DNA from: Leucosporidium creatinivorum
Taxonomy: Eukaryota; Basidiomycota; Microbotryomycetes; Leucosporidiales; Leucosporidiaceae
DNA: 64,000 nucleotides
NCBI GenBank assembly: GCA_001600635.1
Contig: BCKL01000011.1
Coordinates: 497,383-561,382 of the forward strand
Direction: 5' to 3'
Shown: in pieces, positions 21,138-34,576 of the stretch
Position numbering within the stretch: position 1 is the stretch's first letter
Layout: each line of letters starts with the position of its first letter
The notes under the pieces: model-generated
What the model was told of the DNA's origin: nothing
The model's input: the letters and a program-made list of their open reading frames with translations, nothing else
Database searches by the model: none
Made by a program: the position numbers and the translations under genes

Positions 21138-23876
21138 ATGTCGCATCCATCTCACTACGGCCACCCCGGCTGCCCTCCTCATCCGCTACAGCAGCCGCAT
21201 TACGCGCCGAACCCATCCCACTCTCACGCGCATCCCTTCGCCTCGTACCAGCAGCAGCAGTACCACCAGTCTCCTTACTCTCATCCGTACCCGTCGGCGG
21301 GCGAAGTACAGCAAAGAAGTCCCACCGGGAGCAGCCATACTTCGCGAGCAGCGTCGCCTGGCCGACCCAGCAGCTCAGCTAGTCCTGCAGCGAGGGAGGG
21401 AGCGGTCGAGGGAGCAGCAGACAGCAAACCGAAACGCTCGAGGTCATCTATAGCGTGCAATCGCTGCCGCTCGGGCAAGGTGAGTGCGGGGAGTCTCCGG
21501 GAGCGCCGACGCTCGCTAACTCGGTTTCACTGCAGATGAAATGTGAGGGCTACGTCGAGGGTGGCTCTTGCAGACGCTGCGAGCATTCCAAGCTGCCCTG
21601 CTTGTTCGAGATTGGTGTGGGAACGAAGAATCGTCTCGCTCATGCCGTCGGGTGAGCTCATTCGCTCTTCTTGTGAGCTCGAATCCAAAAAGCTGACCTC
21701 ATCCCTTCTCCCGTCGCACCAGATCTACCACTGAGGGTGACGACCGCCGCCACTCCGGCTCGTTCAACGCCGCCTCGGCCTCGGCCTCTTCTCGCCTCGG
21801 CGCAGACCTCGGCGCAGGCTACGAGCAACGACTCGCTTCTCTCGAGGCTGAGATGGTCAATATGCGCCAACTCCTCGCTATCTCTTCCTCCATCATGAAC
21901 TCCTCGGTCGCTCCCTCGCCTCGCATACCTCCAACACCGCTATCAAACTCGCCCTCGAACAGCCTTCGAGGTCAAGGTTCGCCTCGCGCTCAAGCCCATC
22001 CATTCGCCCACCGCCCTCCTCCTCACCCCAACAGCCAGATTCCATATCACACTGCTCCGAGCCACGCTCAAAGCGGATGGAAGCCCGCTTCCCATGCCCC
22101 CTCGCCGGGCGCCTCGGCGTCAGCTTCCCCCGTCTTCACTCTCCCCGGCGGCGACGACGAGCCGGCGAGCTCGCGCATGACCGTCTCGAGCAGTGCGAGT
22201 CTGCTGCTCAATCCCTGCCCAGCTCTCAGAGGCTTGGGAGTCAGCGCTGGTGGATAGACGTTGCCCGGGCTCGGTGAAGGAGGGAAGCGATCGGCGGCAG
22301 GCGACGCTGGAGTCGAGACGAGCAAAAAGGGCAGGATGGATCTCGACTTCATCGAGCGCGGCGACATCATCACCGAGGAAGAGGCCCGACTCTGCTTCGA
22401 CAGCTACTTTTCGTCCCTCGACCCCACTCCGTCGGCTCGCATCGCATCCATTCGTCTCCCCTTCGCCGCCGTTCGCGCTTCCTCGCCTCTCCTCCTGGTC
22501 GTTCTCGTCGCCATCGGCGCTCGAGCCATCTCCCACACCACCAGCTACCACCACTCCCTTGCCGAAGCCACTCGCCTAGCCCAACTCACCTTCATGTCGA
22601 CCGCCGAGGTCTCGTCGTGGGACAGCACAGCGATGATGCTACTCAGTCTGTACACAGGACAGACTGGAATGTGCGGGCATGTGAAGGCAGCGATGGAGAA
22701 GACGGGATACGAGACGGCGCTGTTCCGCATGAGGGATCTCGGCGAGTCGAAGAGTGAGAGTGAGGAAGCCAGGAAGCTGGTGCTGCAGGGCAGATCGTTC
22801 CTGATCACTTGGGTATGGACAGAGCTGTACGTTTTGCTCTCCGTCGTCCCAGTGCAATAGCTGACCCTTCCGTCTCAACAGCTACACGGTATCCTGCCTC
22901 ACCGCTCCCGTCTTCCACCAGCACTCCGGCATCCTCCTCGAGCAAGTCAAGATCCTCCGCGCTTCGCCTTTCACCGAACCTGGACTGGACAACCTCATCG
23001 AGATCCATCTCCAGTCGGCAACGTATCCTCACGAGGCCTTCGTTCGCCTTTCGCCGAGCATGCGCTCCCAGCCTCCCTCGGTGTACGAGACGCTTGACGT
23101 GATTGGCAACATCATCGACCGCCTCGCTCGCTGGTCGAATCAGACGTCTGAGATGCAGGAAGTCTTCAATGGGTGAGCTGCTCGCTCTTACTTCGCTTCT
23201 CCTCGCCCTCGCTGAACCTTCGCTGGCCTCGTAGACGGGAAGACGATACCAACGTTCGCCCCTCGATGCCTTCTTACCACCACACTCGTATGGTGCTCGA
23301 CCAGTACGTCCTTCGCGCCCTCATCGAGTCGGATGCGAAGGATTGGCCAGCCAGCGCGCGCGAATATGTTCGTCTGGCCTCCAAGACCGCCGTCATCTGC
23401 ATCTGCTTCGGCGCCGAGTCGAAGGCATGGCTTCACCATTCGAGCGCCGCTCAATACTGGCTCCACATCAAGCGTGCGTCGTCTCCTTGCCCTCGCTCTT
23501 CTCTGCTCGGCGCTGACCTCTCCCTTCTCCAGTCGCCCCCACCCTCCTCTCCCTCTTCCGCTGCGCCCAACTCTTCCCACAAGACATCAACCACCTGCGC
23601 ATGCGCAGAATCCTCAGCTCCCTCACCCAGTGGCTCGACCGCGCCATCACGCCGCTTTCGACAGCGAGGGAGTCGCTCGTCGTCGACAAGGCGAGGGCGC
23701 TCAGCAAGAAGTTCGGCGCCTTCCTCAACGAGCACGGTTCGGAAGGAGTAACGAGCTCGCCTCCGCTCGGCGTGGAGCCAGGGGGCAGTGCGCCGAACCC
23801 CGACTTGCAGGCCAGCTTGGAGAGTTCCAGGTGGGAGGAGGTGATGTGGGCGAGCTGCTTGTTTGAGGGGCAGTGA
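21138..23876 (+). CDS. Zn2Cys6 fungal-specific transcription factor
   Basis: The start is ATG 21138 (MSHPSHYGHPGCPPH); the N-terminus is His/Pro/Gln-rich. The zinc cluster is CNRCRSGKMKC joined across an intron to EGYVEGGSCRRCEHSKLPC, i.e. C-x2-C-x6-C-x8-C-x2-C-x6-C. A short coiled segment (EQRLASLEAEMVNMRQLL) and a Ser/Pro-rich linker follow. The fungal-specific middle-homology region then reads DFIERGDIITEEEARLCFDS and continues through SSWDSTAMMLLSLYTGQTG, TWVWTELYTVSCLTAP and AFVRLSPSMRSQPPSVYETL. It ends ASCLFEGQ with TGA at 23874-23876. This is a nuclear DNA-binding regulator; its targets are unknown. The frame is closed by TAG at 22255-22257, so an intron is required there; a 108-nt GTGCGA...GCAG intron (about 22197-22304) keeps the phase but lacks the usual GCTGAC branch site. 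Confidence 0.85.
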
Positions 23877-24406
23877 GGTCCTAGATCCGATGTCCTCCTT
23901 GTAGATCTTGGTTGTCCTGCATCGAGGCGCCCTTCAGTACTGCAGTAGATCAGGCGGTTCCCAGCTCTCGGCGATTCAGCGCTCGAGAAAAAGAGCAGCA
24001 TCTCGATTCGTCGTTCACTGACGGCGGCATGATCCCTGGCAGGCTCTGCATCACGCTCAGTGACGCTGTTCAGCTACTCCTCGCACTCGCCACCGTCAGC
24101 AGATCACCGCTGCCAACGCTCGCCTCGGCGCGGAACCGACTCTCGAAAGTAAGTCTAGGTCAATGATGATATGTTGCAAGCGTGAGGGCCCAATCTCGTT
24201 TCTATTTGTATTTGTTCGTAAGCTAAGCTGGGGAAAATGAGTGTGGGGTGCACAGGACTAAGCTACAGGGGAGAAAGGTCGTGAAGGCGGAGGAGAAGGA
24301 GTAGCGATAGTGTCTGTGATGCGGGTGGAGGTGTAGTCTATGTGCATGATGAGTGTAGGATCCAATCCATCTAGGATGATCCTGAGTGTAGGTCCAAGAG
24401 AGGCGT
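23877..24406. other. Convergent intergenic region
   Basis: 530 bases between the stops of the Zn2Cys6 gene and the Prm10-like gene. It carries 3' UTRs. The short plus-strand frame 23912-24166 has no domain. Confidence 0.5.
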
Positions 24407-27400
24407 CTAGAAGGAGGAGAGATGAGTTCCGCGACGACGACCTCCGCCGAGCGAGTTGACGACTGTGGAGAGGCGCGGTCGGGTCAGCACGACGCCAAGC
24501 GGAGAAGAAAAGAGAAAAGAAAAACTCACCAGCAGCAGAAACGAAGAGCCCGACGGTGAGACCGATGGCGACCTCCACCAGACTCTCGGCGGTCGAGAAG
24601 CCTGCCGAGTACGAGTTGGTTGTCGTGTTGGAGTCCGAGTTGTCGGCGGCGAATTGGAGCAGTCCTCCGTTGGCCAGTCCCGAAGGAAGCTGGAGGAGTA
24701 CACTGTTGGCGAGCGAGCGAAGGTCAGCGCGGCGCGAGGGGAGAGGCGAGACAACGTACCCAGCTACCATGACGACAAAGGGCGATCCACGCGTGAACTT
24801 GCCGTAGATGTTGCCGAGGAACCCAACGACGAACGATCCGATGGCCGATACGATGTCTGTGGTAAGTGAGAGCGAGGACAAGGTCAGTTCTCCTGCTCGG
24901 CGCCGAACCTGACGAAACGAAGCGCTCCAAGCCAGGCAGAAGCTCACCCGAACGCCCAGGGAAGGCCTTGCCAGAGAAGTAGTTGCCGACGAAACCCGCT
25001 GAGCCGATGATGAGCATGAGGATCGTTTCCTTGCGGTAGAAGGGTTGACCGTTGCGAAGGGACAGCATGAGGAGGTAGCAGGGGATGGTGAGGAAGTCTG
25101 TGATCGAATGAGGGAGGTGGTCAGCATGCGAGTCGAGTCGAGCGGAATGAGGAGAGGCGAGCAACGTACACCACCAAGGAGGGATCGTCGCTTGGTACCA
25201 AGGGACATCCCCCCTCAAAGCCGAGCAGGTATAATCCGTCGCCCCATAAATCGTCAATCCCGTAATCCTCTGATATACCTCTGAGCCCATGGCCAACCCG
25301 AACCCGAGGAACAAGGAATAGAGGATAGAGTAAACCAGTCGAACTGATCCGGAGATGATGGATCGGTTGGCCAGCTCGAGCGATCCACACAGGACGATAT
25401 ACCCCGGGAGAATGAGGACCACGGACCCGGAGGCGACGGCGGCGAAGCAGAAACGCTTGGTGGAGGCGAGGGCGGCGGCGAGGAAGGCGTTGACTGGGGG
25501 GGAGAGGGGGAGGTTAGCGAACTGCGAGTTAGCGGGTGAGGGAGGGGAGGAGGAGCATACTGCAGGCGATGACGATCCTGGTAGTGAGGTGAGAGCGAGT
25601 CAGTCAAGCCCGAGCCAGCGAGCGTCGAAGGCAGTGGGAGCAGACTCACTCGAAGAGGGACGAGTAGAGGTCGTTGCGCGAGACGACGACTTGGACCAAT
25701 ACGAGGAGGGCGCCCAGAGGCATAGCGACGAGGCAGTCGATGAAGGATCCGTAGAAGGCTGTTGGCGAGTGGAGGGCGAGAGAAGGTTAGCCGACTTCCT
25801 CGGCGCCGAGGATTCGACCCAGTCTCCCTTCCCTCCCTCCGCAACTACTCTCCCCTCGCCGAGAAGAGAAGACGACCCCAAAACTCACCCGAAGGCTGAA
25901 TAAAAGCAGAAGCCAATCCACCAATCACCATATTCTGCCACAAGTTGTACTTGGGTCCCGCGGTCATCAGCTCGTCCAACTCGATGGAGGCATCCGTCAC
26001 CGAGATTTTATCGTAGATGACATTGTAGTAGACCATGTAGGCCGCGAGCAACTTGCCCAGGTCGAGGCCGTTGGCTTGCTTCAAGAACTGTTGGTCGGCG
26101 AGGGGGTCAGGTCAGCGAGGGAGAGGGAGAAGGAGAAGGGGAGAGGGGGAGAGAGGAAGGACGGACCTTGATCTCCGAGGTATGGGTCGCCGCATCACCG
26201 AAGGAGATGAGCATGACTCCCGGGATGTAGATGACTTGGCAGTTGATCTCGAGGACGCGGGCGGTGGCTTGCATTTGGGCTTCAAGGCGATGCGAGGGGG
26301 CGCCGAACCTGCGATGGACGGGCGAGTCAGCGAGACGAGGGAGGGAGAAGTAAGGAAAGAGGCAAGGTACATCATGAACGACCGAGCGAGCTTCATGATG
26401 AACTGCTGACGCTCGAGGATGGCGGCGACCTGTTTCGGCGTTCAACTTCGATCAGCTGCTGCTCCGGCTCCCCCTCTCCTCGCCACTCATAGCAACTCAC
26501 GTGCATCGTAATAAACACCTCCTGCGCCTTCTTCTTCTCCTTGACCTTCCTCCTCCTCTTCTTCTCCTTCTCCCACTCTCTCTGCTCCCTCTGCTCCTCC
26601 GTCTCCTTCCCTCCTCCTCCGCCGAAATACGCTCCAAGCTCATGCTTGGGCGAACCGTCGTGCGAGGACTTACCCGAGCTGTGGAAGCCAAATTTGGGGG
26701 TGTGCGGTTGCTGTTGTGTTCGAGGAGGGGGGGGGGTCAGCGAGAGGACGAGAGAGGAGAAGGAGAAGGGACGAACGAGCTGCTTGAGGTCCAGCATGAA
26801 CCCAGGCTTCTTCTTCCCTCCACTACCATGCAGACTAGGCGTTCCGGCTCCACCGACATGAGGCGATCCGGGCGGCGTTCCACCGAGCGTCTCGCTCGCC
26901 GCTTTACTCCTGGGCGAATCGGCGCCAGTCTCGGGCGTTCCAGCGCGAGAGGCGTCCATCGAGACGCCTTGACGGTGGGTGGTGGTGGTGTCGTCGGAGC
27001 GAGAGGTGGTGGGGATGTGTGGAGCTGAGTAGCGCGAGAGGTGATAGCCGGGTCGGTCGGCGGAGGGGGCGAGAGTCGTGGCTGAGGGAGCGGCGGCGCC
27101 GGCGATGTTGCCCTATAGTCGCGTCGAGAGAGGTCAGCTCGCCCGAAGAGTAAGAGGGAGCGAAGGGAGAAGACCGTACAGTACTAAGCATCAACCCTCC
27201 CATAACCCCAGCACTACTCCTCGCCGCCTCGGGCCTATCGTGCTGATCGAGGTCGAGTCCGAGCTTCCCTCCAAAGGTCTTCAACCCGCTCGCCGCCTCA
27301 TCAAATAGCCCCTTCTTCTTCTGCTGAGGAGGGGTACCCGCGCCGCTCGCAGCGCCGGGCGTGACCGCACCAGACTGCTGGCGCGAAGGGTTCCTCGAAT

Positions 27401-28645
27401 GTCCTCCGATCCCGACGGCATGGCCTACTCCTCCTGCAGCTTGTGTCACTCCACCAAGAACTCCTTTGCCTACTCCTCCGACGACGCCGAGCGCACCCCC
27501 AGCAACGCCCTTGCCCATCCCTCCAGCAGCGTCGACTCCCTTCTGCAGCGCCGTGCGGTTGGCACGCTTCTCCCTCATCTTCTTGAGGAACTTTGCGCGC
27601 TCGGCCGCTTCCTCTTCATCGTCGTCGGAAGAGTAGTGCGCCGAGTCGGGTCGCGAGGAAGGCGCGAGGGATGTAGGCGTGTTGGCGCCCGAGGTGGCGC
27701 CCGACTGCTGGCCGTCGCCTTGCTGTTGCTGTTGCTGTTGGAGGGCGATGAGGGCCGAGAGGATCCCTCCTCCTGGTGCTCCGGCGGGTTGGGGAGCGCG
27801 GCGACCTTGAGGACCTTCGGGCGCCGAGGCGTCGTCGTGCCGGTTGCCAAAGGCATGACGGAAGAAGCCCGCTGCTCCTCCTCCTACCCCTCCGTCGTCC
27901 TCCGCCTCCTTCTGCTTCTCCTCGTCCATCCTCATCTTCTCGTGCTCCCCAGTAACTCCTTGTCCTCCCTTGAAGCCGGCATTCTTCCTCTGCCTGAACC
28001 CGAACCCACCACTGGTATAGCCTCTCACCAACCCCCACGCCGCCTTATTCGCCTTGGCCTCGACTCCCTTGTTCCCAATCGTAGGCAACCCATCCGTTTC
28101 CCCCGGGTCGACCCACACGTCCATCTGCTCCCTCATCTCCTCCATCCGTTCTTCGGGATCTCCATCACTCGAAGCGGCCCTCGAAGGCGCCTCGGAGCCC
28201 GATTGACCAATGTAGCGCTGATGGTCGAATGGCTCGTCGGGGTTCTTGGAGTGCTCTTCCAAGGCTCGACGGAGAGCATCTTGGCCTCCTTCGTCGGTGA
28301 GGGAGCGAGAGGTGGGAGAGGCCATTTGGATGGAAACATGCTCGCTGAGCTCGGCGGGCCATTGGACTCGACGTTGAGGGCGGGAGAGTTCGGGTGAATC
28401 TGAAGTGGAATTAGGATGGGAGATGGAGATGGGTTCCAAAGGGGGCGAGGGAGGTTGCGAGTGGCCGTCGGGGATGATTAGAGTGGGACGTGAGGGAGTG
28501 GCTGCTGTTGGCGCTGAGGCTGCTGCTGCTCCCTGCGAATCGGGGTAAGGCTGTTCAAACGGGCTGTAGTGGTACAGAGTCAGTAGTATAACAGATAGAT
28601 TGTACTGCTGTATGAGACTTACTTTGCTGATGAAGGTGTGCTCAT
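24407..28645 (-). CDS. PRM10: Prm10-like (ThrE/DUF1212) multi-pass membrane protein
   Basis: The start is ATG 28645 (MSTPSSAN, with an intron after eight codons). A long disordered N-terminal half follows. It is rich in Ser, Pro and Gly, with a poly-Gln run, an Asp/Glu patch, and Gly/Val repeats such as GGVGKGVLGGV. From about 26500 down the conserved domain begins: AILERQQFIMKLARSFMMFG, RLEAQMQATARVLEINCQVI, PGVMLISFGDAATHTSEIKF. Hydrophobic segments follow (QNMVIGGLASAFIQPSAFYG; PLGALLVLVQVVV; PGYIVLCGSLELANRSIISG; FLGFGLAMGSEVYQRITGL; MLIIGSAGFVGNYFSGKAFP; SAIGSFVVGFLGNIYGKFTR). The tail is SLGGGRRRGTHLSSF. Family: bacterial ThrE threonine exporters and yeast Prm10, whose substrate is uncertain. 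The layout (cytosolic tail plus about ten membrane segments) fits fungal members. Confidence 0.85.
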
Positions 28646-29118
28646 GGCTTGATGGCCGAGGGTTGGGCGCGCGCTAAAGCTTCGCCTTTAAGAGATGAGA
28701 AAGGAAGGGCGAGGGTGTAGTCCTGTAGGGCGGTGTGCGCGTAGATGATAAAAGTGTATATCCCGTGTACTAGTGCGATAAGGGCGATTGAAGCGAGAAA
28801 CGAGAAGAATAGAGCGAGAAGGAAAGAGGGGAGGGCCCGACACAGCGAGGGCAGCTAGCAGTGACGAAGGGGAGGGGAGCTGCGAAGCGCCGCACGCCGA
28901 GGGTTCTCGACGCGCAGTGCTGTAGCTCAATACTGCAGCTTAGCAGCCAGATTGTAATCTCTGTAGCTTGATTTGAGCTGCCCTGCAAGACCGACTGATG
29001 CGCCGAGGCTCCGTTGAGCTCGTGCCCCTCTTCCGCCGAACTTGGACTTTCGCGTTTTCTGCTCCTCTCGCCAAAATCATCAACTAGTCGATAGCAGCGA
29101 CTAGGCTACAAGTACAGC
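28646..29118. promoter_or_regulatory. Divergent promoter region PRM10-like / URB2
   Basis: 473 bases between divergent starts. No clear TATA element or RNA gene. Confidence 0.4.
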
Positions 29119-32100
29119 ATGGCTACAGCAGCAGCTGTATCCTCTGAGCAAGAGCTCTTATTCTCCCTCCGATCACCTACAACTCCCCTCGACAAGAAAC
29201 TTGGACTCGCTCACTCGGCTCTCCTCCTCTCGCCCAACTCGCACCTCTTACCCCAACTCATTAGGGATTGGCTATTGGACAACTTATTGCGTACAAAGCA
29301 CAACACCGAGCTCCTGCTCTCTCTACCTTTATGGACCTTGTTCGCTCAAGTCCAACTCTCTTCCCAAGCAACCACCACTTCCTCGTCCCTCCCCGTCTTT
29401 GTCGCCTTCCTCTCCGCCTATGCAGCCCTCCCAGCACCCAACAACGAGCTAGTACAAGCTGTAGCATCAGTATGGAGCAGATTGGCTGCTGGCGCCCTGC
29501 GCAAAGCGACGGTAGACGCCGCACTCGAAGGATACGCTACTTTGCTCAAGAGTTCGGTGGTGGTCCTGCAGAGGGGTGGCGAGGATGCAATTGCGTGGCA
29601 GGGGTTGGCTGAGGTATGCTTGAAGGCTTTCCGAGCTGTAGTCGACTCGGGCAAGGGCGGCAAGAAGGTACGTTCAGCCAGTCCTTCGCTTCCTTCGCAG
29701 GCTCCGAGCTAATCTCTGCCCTGTTGGACCACAGATCCCGCAACACACTCTCTCGCACCTCTCCTCCCTGCTTCCCCTCCTCTCCCTCCTCCCCTCAACC
29801 TCCCCCCTCGGCCTCTCCCTCCTCCACACCGTCCAATTTGCCCTCTTCAACCTCGACAACCTCCGTCGCGGCATTGCTCGAGAGTCCTACAACGTCGGCG
29901 TAGCGCCCTCCGCTGCAGACGACACGGAAGGAGCTGCAGGAGAACTCCTCGGCGCTCTCAAAGCGCACCTGGCCGCTCACCCCGAGAGCAGTTCGGACGG
30001 TTCGTTTCTTCTCTCGGTCGGGCTTGCTCTCCTTCTCTCGCTGACGAGCGCCCCTCACCAGTCCTGGCCGCCATCCCCCACCTCACCTCCCTCTACTTCG
30101 CTTCCCTCTCCACCCACTCCTCCACCCTCTTCCCCCTCCCCGCGAAAACGACCTTCCCCACCGCCTCGGCCGCTCGGTCGGCTGGCGAGATCCATAGTCT
30201 GCAGAAACGGAGGGCTTTGGCTGCTGGGTGGGTGAGGGGAGTGGCTGCGCTGATTGGATGGGGAAAGAAGGAGGGAGGAGCGAGGGAGATGGCGGTGGAT
30301 GGAGAGGAGGAGGAGCAAGGAGAGGAGCAGGAGAAGGCAGCCAGTTTGGCGGCTACGCTGGCGGAGGTGGAAAGTGGTGACTTACACCGCGAGGGGAGGA
30401 ACGAAGGGTGGGAAGGGATCCTCGAGTCCCTCGTCGAGGGCTCGCTCGCTCGCCTCGACGCTGCACCGAGCACCGGAACGCGTGAATCGACCCTCCTCGT
30501 CCTGGGCACGATCCTGCGCCTGTCCTTCGCTTCCTCCTCCTCCTACCTTCCCTCTATCCTCGCTTCCCTCGCTTCCACCCCCTCGACCGCCACACCCTCA
30601 GCGGCAAGCACCATCCTCCTCACCTCGCTCCTAACGCACCACTCGCGCTCCCTCACCCTCCCGACGCTCCTCCTCCAACTCTCTGCCGCCCTCGCTGCAC
30701 CCGCCAGCACGCCCAACAGTCTTCTCACCGACCACTCTTTCCTCAAGGCGTTGCAACGAGCGGTGGGAGGCATGGTCGGCGTGCTCAGCGTGAGGAATTG
30801 CTGGGAGTCACTCGTCAAGGCGTTGGTGGAGGAGCTGCCGCGCTTGGCTCCTTCTTCTAGCTCCGTCGAGGGCGAGGGCGAGGGCGAGGGCGAGGGCGAG
30901 GAGAAGGAGGAGGGGGCATCCGCCGAACCGAGCAAGAAACGCCGCAAGGTCGACGCCTCGGCAGGAGCAGGAGCAGGAGCAGGAGCAGGATCCGAATCGG
31001 GCGCCTCGGCCCGCCTCCGCCTCCTAGCCCTCTACGCCCGGTCCCTCCCCTCGCCCCTCCCTCTCGCGCAATTCGACGCCTTCGCTACCGACTTGCTAGC
31101 TCCCGCGCTGAAGAGCTTGGGCAAGAGCGGAAGGAAGTGGAAGCAGAGTGGGAAGGGGATGAGGGGGGTCGAGAGCGAGGTCATGGGGGTTGGGTACGAG
31201 TGCAGGGAGAGGATGCGGGGTGTGGGTGAGTGGGGAGGGGAGGGAAGGAGTGAGGGCTGGGAATTGGGGAGTAAAAGGGTCGGCGAGTTGAGGGCGTTGA
31301 TAGAGGTCGAGGGAGGAAAGGGAGAGGCCGAGGTGCTGCTCGTTGCTGTGGGTTGCTGTTGATTCTCATCCTTCGCCTCAGAACGAATCAGCTGACCGCC
31401 TCGCTCGAGGTCAATACAGGCTCAAACCCTCCTCCAAGCCCTCGAGCTCGGCTCCCCCGCCGCCATCGAGGACGCTCAACCCATCCTCGGCGCCATCCTC
31501 AAGCTCATCACCTCCTCCTCGGACGATGTCACAAGCTGGGACGGCCACCTTCGTGGACTGAGCATGGCGGCACTCCCTGTTGCTGCGTGGGAGCTGGTGT
31601 CGAGGAGATGGTTGGCGGTTTTCGAGTGAGTCTCGGTCGGAGGTCGCTTCCCCGAGGATCGAGAATGTGGGCTGACATGTCTATCCCCCGCCGCGCAGAC
31701 GCTACGCCTCCCCCGCGCAGCTCAAAGCCATCGCCGAGCTCATCGTCGGTAGCATGACCCACGCCGCTCCTGCATTGGATCACGGCATCACCATCGATGG
31801 CATTACTACTCGTCTACTGCGTAGGGCCGATGTGTACGAGTTGAGGAACCTACAGGGTTAGTTCTCGTCGCCTTGACCTCCCGCTCGCTCGCTGATGATC
31901 CTCCTCAAATCGACACATGACAGCCCAACTACACCCCGTCCTCCTCTCGCGCGTCTCGATCCCCTCCCTCTCCCCCGCCTCCCAAGTCCTCTCCCACCTC
32001 CTCGCCTCCAAAGCTCCCAAACCGCTCCGGTCCCTCCCCTCTTCGACCATCCTCTCCTCCATCTCGACCTTCGAGCGCATCTCCGCTCTTCTGCCTATGG

Positions 32101-34576
32101 AGTACGTTGGCAAAGGATTGAGGAACGAACTGATTGAGAGGGCGTTGGGCGTGGATTGCTGGGTCTCGGGTGGGAGGGTTGAGGGTCTGGACGAGAGTGG
32201 GGAGAGGAGTGAGAGGCAGAGGGTGTTGAGGACCTTTGTGGCGAGGGCGAGGGGGGTTGGGCAGAGCTTGGTGAGTTGTCGCTGATTCCAAGAGGTAGAG
32301 GGAGAGGTGGAAGCTGACGCCGAAGACAATTGCTCGAACAGCCTCAAGCGCCCGCCGTCCTGGCATATCTCGTCAAGAACACCGACTCTTCCTCCCTTTC
32401 CACCGTCGAGGTCACTCTCGACCTCTACCGTCACTTCGTCTCGTTCGTTCCATTCTCCCCCTGGCTCCCTTCCTTCGTCGCTGACCTCGGTCCTTCCTTC
32501 AACGCGCAGCTCGGCCGTCGCCTCCTTCAAATCGGACAAGAACACCGAGCACCTCGTCTCGTACCTCTCTGCCTTCGAGAAGCCCCTCGGTGACCTGTCC
32601 AAGAGGTTCAAGAAGGGCGTCGCGGGACTCGAGTGCGAAGAGCTCGCTTTCACTGCCCTCTGCGATGTGCTGGCGTCCAGCTTGGGACCTGTCAAGGAGT
32701 GAGTCGCCCTTCTCTTCCTCCGCCTTACACCTCCGCTGACTCTGATTTACCTGCAGCATCCCCGCCGACCTCGCTGCTGCCATTCGCGCCTCGGTCAAAT
32801 CGGCCTCGAAGCCTTTTGCTAAGGCCCTCACCGCCGTCACTACTTTGCTTGAGGCTGAGCCAGCGAGCGTTTTCGCCGCGTCGGACCTCCTCAACGCGTG
32901 CAGGTCGCTTTGGACCGTCAAGGATTGGTTGGAGGAGAAGAGCGAGGAACATGATCAGGGTTTGTCCCTTCCTTTCCCCTCGCAGCGAGACGCTAGCTGA
33001 CCCTCCTCGCATCCGACAGTCGACACCTACTCCGCCTTCGCTCAATCGCTCCTCGCAGCTCTTCTCTCGCAAACGACTAGGAGCGCGAAGGACGATCGCA
33101 CCCTCAAGACCTGCCTCGCCATGCTCGACCTGCTCGCCTTCCGCATCGCTCGTCTTCGCACCATCTCCGATAGCGTCAAGATCTCGACTGTCCCTTTCGA
33201 GACGTTCGTAGCTTGCCACCTCGCCTTCCGTCAGGCTTTGAGCTCGATTCGTGAGCTGTTCTTGCTCCCTCTCCGCCCACCGGGCTCGAGATTGACCTTA
33301 CCCTGCGACTACAGCCGGCGCCTCCCCCGCCCTCGAGACCAACCTCAAGAAGGCGAGCGCTACCGCCTCGCAACGCGAGTACACGGCCGCTCTTAGCGGC
33401 GTCTCGGCTGCAGTCGCCGCCGTCGTCGGAGATGAGTCGGTCGCCCTTTCGCAGAGAATCGAGGCGCTCGAGCCGGCATTGGAGGTCGCTCTTGTGCTCC
33501 TTCGTGATGGACCCGAGGGTGAGTCGTCGCGCAGAAGGCGGGCGAGAGGAGCAAACGCTGACCCGCTTTCGCTCGCGCAGGATCGAGTCGCATCAGCGGG
33601 GCCAGCCTCTCCGACCTGCTTCGCCATCTGTCGCTCTTCCTCTTGAGGCTGTCGCCTGCCTCTGAGGAGTCGAAGGGCGAGGGGGCCGCAAGGGCTTACT
33701 TGCTCATCGCCAAGTTCGTTGAGGGCATCTGCGCCGATCGAGTGAGTCCCCCCGCTGCTCGAATGAGGAACCATTGCTGACGCTCTCACCCTCCTGTAGC
33801 CGATGCTCTTCTCTCGCCTCAACGTCAGCACGGTGCTCTCGCTGGTCACTCGGATGCTCCAGCCCTCAGGCCTCTCCGCCGAGGCTTCCTCCCTCCCGTC
33901 CACTCCCACCACCTCCACTACCTCCTCCACCCTCTTCAACTCTCTCGTCTCCATCGTCGCACACCTCGTCCGCCACCGCAAGGACCACATCTCGCCTCTC
34001 TTCCCCCACCTCGTCTCGACCCTCTCCTCCTTCCTCACCGTCCTCCGTCGCTCAGGCTTCGGCACCACCGGTACCGCTTCCTCCACCTCGGCCGACACGA
34101 TTGAGGGCGCCGAGATTGTCATCAGTCTGGGACGACGAGCGGAGCGAGAAGCCAAGGCGACGTTCCCCTTCTGGGCGTGGGAGGGCGGCGTCGAAGGAGT
34201 CGGCAAGACCGAGGCGACCGCTGTGGGACGTCTGCTGGGCTCGCTCTCAGCCAAGACGCCTACGACTCTCAAGCGCAAGGCAACGGACGATGGCTCGACT
34301 CCCTCGACTACGACCGTCTCGCTCGTCGCTCCCCTCTCCAAGCACGCTCCCTTCATCATCCTCCCTTACCTCCGCGCATGCGTGCATGCTACCTGCCCCA
34401 TCCCTTCGGCGGTGAGGAAGGAGCTGCAGGGAGGTTGGTTCGAGGTGATGGATGCGATGGGCAAGTGGGAGCGAGAGGCGTTGATGAAGGGCTTCCTCGG
34501 CGAGGATGAGGAGGCGGAGAGGGGCGTGTTGAGGAGTATGTGGAAGAGCTGGGAGAAGGAGCGTTACCGTGGTTAG
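29119..34576 (+). CDS. URB2: Urb2/Npa2-like nucleolar 27S pre-rRNA processing factor
   Basis: A long helical, Leu/Ser-rich protein of roughly 1,500 residues, split by about a dozen introns, starting at MATAAAVSSEQELLFSLRS. The body is HEAT-like without signature motifs and holds two low-complexity inserts: a Glu-Gly run near 30871-30903, and AG repeats near 30963-30990 just after a basic KKRRKVD stretch that could be a nuclear localisation signal. The C-terminal region reads LSKHAPFIILPYLRACVH, then KELQGGWFEVMDAMGKWERE and RGVLRSMWKSWEKERYRG. This agrees with the Urb2/Npa2 C-terminal domain pattern: KHAPyll--Y, then a PG-y-llD block, and a final R-l---y--y. Family role: early pre-60S assembly in the nucleolus. 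The assignment rests mainly on the C-terminus and overall size. Confidence 0.7.

Noticed and set aside
23333-23866. Overlapping plus- and minus-strand frames inside the Zn2Cys6 gene
   Set aside because: They are shadows of the middle-homology region and lack domains.
30860-30990. Glu-Gly and Ala-Gly runs as a separate repeat gene
   Set aside because: They are in frame inside the URB2-like protein and are low-complexity inserts.
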